This document shows, in pieces, positions 59,739 through 64,000 of a stretch of DNA of 64,000 nucleotides. Source of the DNA: Actinoplanes sp. TBRC 11911 (GTDB lineage: Bacteria > Actinomycetota > Actinomycetes > Mycobacteriales > Micromonosporaceae); contig NZ_JABBNC010000003.1 in assembly GCF_012933445.1 (NCBI RefSeq), positions 1 to 64,000 on the forward strand. Direction: 5' to 3'. The notes beneath the pieces are model-generated. The model made no database searches and was not told where the DNA came from. It saw nothing but the letters and a program-made list of their open reading frames with translations. The translations under genes were made by a program, and so were the position numbers. Position 1 is the stretch's first letter, and every line of letters starts with the position of its first letter.

Positions 59739-60847
59739 TGTCGCTCAGCTGGCCGTGGGCACTGCTCGCGCTCCTCGTCGTCCCGCTGCTGCTGGCCGCG
59801 CGCTGGTTGCTCAACCGGCGGCGCAAGCGGGCCGCGATCACGGTCTCCAGCGTCGCGCTCATCAAGGCGGCACTTCCCGGCCGTACGGCGTGGCGGCGCC
59901 GTATCCCGGCATGGCTCTTCCTGGCCGGCCTGCTGGTGCTCGCGGCCGGGGCGGCCCGGCCGCAGGCGACGGTTTCGGTGCCGTCCAACAACACGTCGAT
60001 CCTGCTGGCCGTCGACGTGTCCGGTTCGATGTGCACGACCGACGTACCGCCGAACCGGCTGGCGGTGGCGAGCGACGCGGCCCGCAAGTTCATCCGCGGC
60101 CAGCACGACGGCACCAAGATCGGTCTGGTCGCCTTCTCCGGCATCGCCGGACTGCTGGTACCGGCGACCACCGACAAGCAGAAGCTGCTCGACGCGATCG
60201 ACACACTGAAGACCGCCCGGGGCACGGCGATCGGCCAGGCCATCCTGACCTCGATCGACGCGATCGCGGAGACCAACCCGGAGGTCGCCAAGACCGGGGT
60301 GGAGCTGGCCGATCCCCCGCCGAACACGACCGGCGAATATCAGCCGGACACCATCGTGGTGCTGACCGACGGCTCGAACACCACCGGCGTGGACCCGGAG
60401 ACCGCGGCCGAGCAGGCGGCGGCGCGGCGCATCCGGGTCTTCACGATCGGGTTCGGCGGAACCACCCCGGCGCCCATGGTCTGCACCGCCGACCAGCTCA
60501 ACGGCGACTCGTACTTCGGCGGTCAGTCCGGTCCCTCGTTCGGCGGCGGCCAGTTCGCCGGCCGGGTCCAGGAGATCGACGAGGAAGCCCTGACGAAGGT
60601 CGCGGACGTGACCGGCGCCAAGTACTTCAAGGCGCAGGACTCGGACCAGCTCAACGGGGTGCTCAGCGACCTGCCCAAGAACATCGGTCTGCACCAGGAG
60701 AAGGCCGAGGTCACCGCGTGGTTCGTGCTGGGCGGCGTGCTGCTGGCGTTCACCGGAGCCGGCCTGGCCCTGTGGTGGAACCGGGGTCCGCGAACCATCG
60801 TGCCCGCACCTCGCTCAGGTAACCAGGATCGCTCTGCGCGACCTTAG
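59738..60847 (+). CDS. VWA-domain membrane protein (second, BatA-like)
   Basis: A 369-residue paralogue with N-terminal helices, VWA domain (MIDAS DVSGSM, GTAIGQAIL, VVLTDGSNT) and a C-terminal helix (VTAWFVLGGVLLAFTGAGLA). It contains an SFGGGQF Gly-rich loop and a Cys-containing insertion (MVCTADQLNGDSYFGG). The last 98 bases are antisense to the ubiD gene; the final ~20 residues look unconstrained. Confidence 0.9.
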   Translation: MSLSWPWALLALLVVPLLLAARWLLNRRRKRAAITVSSVALIKAALPGRTAWRRRIPAWLFLAGLLVLAAGAARPQATVSVPSNNTSILLAVDVSGSMCTTDVPPNRLAVASDAARKFIRGQHDGTKIGLVAFSGIAGLLVPATTDKQKLLDAIDTLKTARGTAIGQAILTSIDAIAETNPEVAKTGVELADPPPNTTGEYQPDTIVVLTDGSNTTGVDPETAAEQAAARRIRVFTIGFGGTTPAPMVCTADQLNGDSYFGGQSGPSFGGGQFAGRVQEIDEEALTKVADVTGAKYFKAQDSDQLNGVLSDLPKNIGLHQEKAEVTAWFVLGGVLLAFTGAGLALWWNRGPRTIVPAPRSGNQDRSARP

Positions 60848-62222
60848 GAAACGACGACAGCCGCTCCCACGGGCGGCACGCGTCGATCACCGCGCGGCTG
60901 GTGAACGGCGGCGCGCCCGGCGCCAGCATCGGATCGAGCCGGCTGCCGCGTTGCCGGCGCAGGATCTCGATGTCGTCGGCCGGGTCGGTGCGGGTCGCCA
61001 TCGCCCACATCAGCTCGTCCAGGTTGGCCGGGTCGATGTCGTCGTCGACGACCACCACGTAGCGGTTCATGTACGAGACCGCGGGCAGCTGGGCGGTCAG
61101 GTGGCCGACCTGGCGGGCATGGCCGGCGTAGCGCTGGGCGATCGACACGGCCACGAACAGCCTGCCGCCGGCCGGCTCGTGCGCCCAGGCCATGACGACG
61201 CCGGGCACCCCGGTGGCGACCAGCTCATCGTGGATCATGGCGGACTTCATCACCGTACGCATGTAGGAGTAGTCGTGCGGGGGACGTCCGGGCGGGGCGC
61301 CGAGCATGATCGGGTCGTCCCGGTGGTAGAGGCGGGTGATCTCCATGCACAGGTCTTCGCGGCGCGCCCCCGAGTAGTAGCCGGTCCACTCGCCGAACGG
61401 GCCCTCCTCGCGCACCTGGCCGGGGCGTAGCCAGCCCTCGATCGCCAGCTCGCTACCGGCCGGGATGGGCAGCCCGGTGTCCGGGCCTAGGACGACCGGG
61501 ATGCGGTTGGTGACGACGCTCCCGGCGTACGCAAGCTCGGAGACGCCCAGCGGAACCTCGGTCCCGCCCAGCGCGAGCAACAGCGGGTGATGTCCGAAGG
61601 ACACGGTGACCGGCGCCCGGCCGTGCCGATCGAACCAGGCCTGGATGTGCTGCGCGCCGTGCTTGCCGGGGACCGCGGCGATGGTGACCGCGCGCCCGCC
61701 GTCCTGCACCTCCATGCGATAGCAGCCGCCGTTGTGGACGCCGGTCTCCGGGTCGCTGGTGACCACGAGGCAGCCGGTGCCGATGAAGCGGCCGCCGTCG
61801 TGGGCGTGCCAGCGCGGCACCGGGAAGTCGAGCAGGTTGATCTTGTCGCCGGTGATCTCGTTCGCCAGCAGCGGCGCGTCGGTGACCGGCAGGATCGGGT
61901 AGTTTTTCGCGTCGGCGGCCCATTGTGTGGGTTTGCCGCGAAGGGCCTGGACCAGGCTCTCGCCGGTGTGGTCGCCGCCCTGGCCCAGGGTGAGGCCCAG
62001 GCGGCCGGGCGAACCGGTGCTGCCGGTCAGTACCCGGCCGGACGGATAGCCGGTGATGTCGCGGAACAGCAGCGCGGGCGGCATCGCGAGGCGATAGCTC
62101 AGCTCGGCGATCGCGCCCAGCTCGAGGTCCCAGTGGGCGCCGCGCACCTCGCGCAACTCGCCTCGCGCGTCCACTTCGTCGAGAAAGCTTCGCAGGCTCA
62201 GTAACGGTTCGTGATCCGACAC
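60750..62222 (-). CDS. UbiD-family decarboxylase
   Basis: Prenylated-FMN-dependent decarboxylase family protein of 490 residues. Core motifs: GPDTGLPIPAGSELAIEGWL, then EGPFGEWTGYY (catalytic glutamate), RTVMKSAMIHDEL and VVDDDIDPANLDELMWAMAT. The GTG start follows GGGAGGT by six bases. No UbiX prenyltransferase lies in the window. An aromatic or unsaturated acid substrate is likely; identity unknown. Confidence 0.92.
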   Translation of the reverse strand: MSDHEPLLSLRSFLDEVDARGELREVRGAHWDLELGAIAELSYRLAMPPALLFRDITGYPSGRVLTGSTGSPGRLGLTLGQGGDHTGESLVQALRGKPTQWAADAKNYPILPVTDAPLLANEITGDKINLLDFPVPRWHAHDGGRFIGTGCLVVTSDPETGVHNGGCYRMEVQDGGRAVTIAAVPGKHGAQHIQAWFDRHGRAPVTVSFGHHPLLLALGGTEVPLGVSELAYAGSVVTNRIPVVLGPDTGLPIPAGSELAIEGWLRPGQVREEGPFGEWTGYYSGARREDLCMEITRLYHRDDPIMLGAPPGRPPHDYSYMRTVMKSAMIHDELVATGVPGVVMAWAHEPAGGRLFVAVSIAQRYAGHARQVGHLTAQLPAVSYMNRYVVVVDDDIDPANLDELMWAMATRTDPADDIEILRRQRGSRLDPMLAPGAPPFTSRAVIDACRPWERLSSFPKVAQSDPGYLSEVRARWFADPGSTTGPGRLR

Positions 62223-62295
62223 TCGCACACCTCCCGTCTGGGATTAGCATCGATGAAATTCGATGTCAATCTTTCGTACGGGGAAGGCGGCCGTC

Positions 62296-63270
62296 ATGGC
62301 CCGTTGGTCTCGAGTGCTCGTGGTGGCGGTGGTGGTCGTCGCCGGCGGCTGCTCCTCGTCGGCCCCTTCGTCGTCGTCGGCGCCGGTCGACCACGTCACC
62401 TACATGACGGGGTTCGGCGCGGTCGGCCGGGACTCGTTCGTCTGGGTGGCGCGCGAAAAGGGCTGGTTCAAAGAAGCGGGCATCGAGGTCGACATCCAGA
62501 AGGGCGCCGGCAACACCCCGAACCTCACGGCGCTCAAGTCGAACCAGGCACAGTTCGCCGCGATGGACTTCTCCGGCGCCGAGATCCTCGCCGCGCAGGG
62601 CAAGTTCACCGAGTGGCGGGCGGTCGCCGCGGTGCACCAGCAGACCCTGGTTTCGATCATGACGACGAAGGACACCGGCATCACTACGCCGGTGGCGTTG
62701 AAGGGCAAAACCATCGCCACCGCCAGCGGCTCGGTGAGCGAACTGCTGTTTCCCGGGTACGCCAAACTGGCCGGTCTCGACCCGGCGACGGTGAAAATGC
62801 AGGGGACGCAGACCACGGCGCTGAACGGGCTGATGGCGAAGGGCCAGGTGGACGCGGTCAGCACGTTCCTGCTGAGCAAGAAGGCCTTGGAGACGGCCAC
62901 CAAGAAGGAGGTGGTCGTGATGCCGTACAGCGACTACCTGAAGAACCTCTACGGCAACGTCATCGTCACCCGCTCGGATCTGCTCGCCAAGGATCGCGAC
63001 CTGGTCTCCCGGTTCACCGGGGCGGCGTTGAAGGGCTTGCGGTACACACTGGACCATCCCGACGAGGCCGCGGCGATCCTGCACGCCGCGGAGCCGACCG
63101 CCGCGATTCCCGCCGCGGTGGGCGAGATCACGGCGATGAAGCAGTTCTCGACGCCGGTGGGCCATCTGGACCAGCAGCGGGTGACGGCCGGGATCGCCGA
63201 GCTCGAAGCGGCGGGCCTGATGCCGACCGGCCTGACCCCCGCGCAAGTGGCGGATTTCTCACTGGCGTGA
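62296..63270 (+). CDS. ABC transporter substrate-binding lipoprotein (NMT1/SsuA-like)
   Basis: Periplasmic-binding-type lipoprotein of 324 residues, lipidated at Cys19 (VAGGC). VAREKGWFKEAGIEVDIQKG and GALNGLMAKGQVDAVSTFLL-type segments place it in the NMT1/TauA/SsuA group (thiamine precursor, sulfonate or aromatic-acid uptake). No permease or ATPase gene is adjacent in the window. It is divergent from ubiD with a 73-base gap, so import of the UbiD substrate is conceivable. Confidence 0.88.
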   Translation: MARWSRVLVVAVVVVAGGCSSSAPSSSSAPVDHVTYMTGFGAVGRDSFVWVAREKGWFKEAGIEVDIQKGAGNTPNLTALKSNQAQFAAMDFSGAEILAAQGKFTEWRAVAAVHQQTLVSIMTTKDTGITTPVALKGKTIATASGSVSELLFPGYAKLAGLDPATVKMQGTQTTALNGLMAKGQVDAVSTFLLSKKALETATKKEVVVMPYSDYLKNLYGNVIVTRSDLLAKDRDLVSRFTGAALKGLRYTLDHPDEAAAILHAAEPTAAIPAAVGEITAMKQFSTPVGHLDQQRVTAGIAELEAAGLMPTGLTPAQVADFSLA

Positions 63271-63321
63271 TCCGTCATCTGCCGGATGAGACCAAGACAT
63301 TGATGCCTTAACATGCGTCAA

Positions 63322-64000
63322 TGTCACGAAGGCTTGTCCTGGCCGTCGTCGCGGCACTGGGGGCCACCCTCGCCCTCACCGCCACGCCGGCCCATGCCGG
63401 AAATGTCCCTCACATCCGTGGCACGGAGACCGTGCCCGCCTACTCCTACGCGGATGCCGTCCGCGAAAGCGTCTGGGTGCAGACCAACCTCGACAACGAT
63501 GCCGACGGCGTCCGCGACCGGGTGGCCGTCGACATCGTGCGGCCGCGCGCCGGACACGTTCGCGTGCCGGTGGTGATGGAAGGCTCGCCCTACTACAAGT
63601 GCTGCGGACGCGGCAACGAGAACGAGAAGAAGACGTACGACGCCAACGGCGTGATCGCGTCGCAGCCCCTGTTCTACGACAACTACTTCGTGCCGCGTGG
63701 CTACGCCTTCGTGGCCGCCGACCTGGCCGGCACCAGCCGGTCCACCGGCTGCGAGGACGTCGGCGGGCGCGAGGAGGTGCAGAGCGCCAAGGCGGTGATC
63801 GACTGGCTGAACGGCCGGGCCAAGGCGTTCCACGCGGACGGGTCGCCGGCGGTCGCCACCGGCTGGACCAACGGCAAGGTCGGCATGATCGGCAAGTCGT
63901 GGGACGGGTCGGTCGCCAACGGCGTGGCGGCGACCGGGGTCGAGGGCCTCGAGACGATCGTGCCCATCTCGGCGATCTCCAGCTGGTACGACTACCAGCG
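63322..64000 (+). CDS. Secreted S15-family peptidase (Xaa-Pro dipeptidyl-peptidase-like), partial
   Basis: Open to the window end; 226 residues are visible. MSRRLVLAVVAALGATLALTATPAHAG (first 20 residues cited in part) is a signal peptide cleaved after AHA. The mature part has VWVQTNLDNDADGVRDRVAV, VPVVMEGSPYYKCCGRGN, and GKVGMIGKSWDGSVANG with the nucleophile Ser in GKSWDGS, as in PepX/CocE hydrolases. There is no good ribosome site before the ATG. The catalytic Asp and His lie beyond the window. Confidence 0.88.

Overview
The window is high-GC actinobacterial chromosome. Strong third-position GC bias, frequent GTG/TTG starts with GGAGG-like ribosome sites, F420-type oxidoreductases, a Streptomyces-type gas-vesicle cluster, a Methyltransf_19 (DUF574-type) methyltransferase and abundant ECF/TetR/HxlR/WYL regulators point to a filamentous soil actinomycete. 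A Micromonosporaceae/Actinoplanes-like origin is my inference; no database search was possible. No phage, plasmid or CRISPR locus is visible. One tRNA (Lys, CUU) is present.

Layout: 0-5.5 kb holds a Nudix hydrolase, a luciferase-like oxidoreductase, a WYL regulator divergent from a DrrAB-type ABC exporter, and CorA. 5.6-8.2 kb is a flippase fused to an acyltransferase-like domain. 8.4-17.9 kb holds cell-envelope and unknown genes: a secreted repeat protein, DUF2750, a single-domain response regulator, a PRC-barrel protein, a FabH-like synthase, a secreted repeat-domain protein, an MHYT protein and two paralogous L,D-transpeptidase lipoproteins. 18.0-19.7 kb is tRNA-Lys followed by a repeat-rich, gene-poor zone. 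19.7-23.4 kb holds an FGGY kinase, an LCP ligase and a secreted expansin-like/ricin-lectin protein. 24.0-28.9 kb is a compact ten-gene gas-vesicle operon. 28.8-37.9 kb is regulators and efflux: TetR/MFS, HxlR divergent from an F420/NADP reductase, GntR, a SigB/F-type sigma, an ECF41-type sigma and a two-component pair. 38.1-45.4 kb holds AsnB, EthD, a DMT-like transporter, a beta-propeller/ECF/anti-sigma operon and a methyltransferase. 45.9-50.3 kb is dhaK-dhaL-dhaM, dihydroxyacetone phosphorylation with a full PTS phosphorelay fused into DhaM. 50.7-54.3 kb is DctA with a divergent CitA/CitB-type two-component system. 54.9-60.8 kb is a VanZ-RDD protein and a protease-MoxR-DUF58-VWA-VWA operon. 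60.7-64 kb is UbiD, a divergent NMT1-type binding lipoprotein and the start of a secreted S15 peptidase.

The least expected signal is non-coding. Four intergenic gaps (about 18.65-19.44, 35.0-35.33, 45.47-45.8 and 54.4-54.75 kb) carry copies of the same roughly 330-bp sequence, two in each orientation, built around a 47-49 bp near-perfect hairpin. The first copy is split by a 524-bp insertion with 17-bp perfect terminal inverted repeats, a 10-bp flanking direct repeat and an internal 62-bp tandem array. Aligning the other copies restores the empty site. This looks like a transposon-type non-autonomous element inserted into a member of an undescribed structured repeat family.
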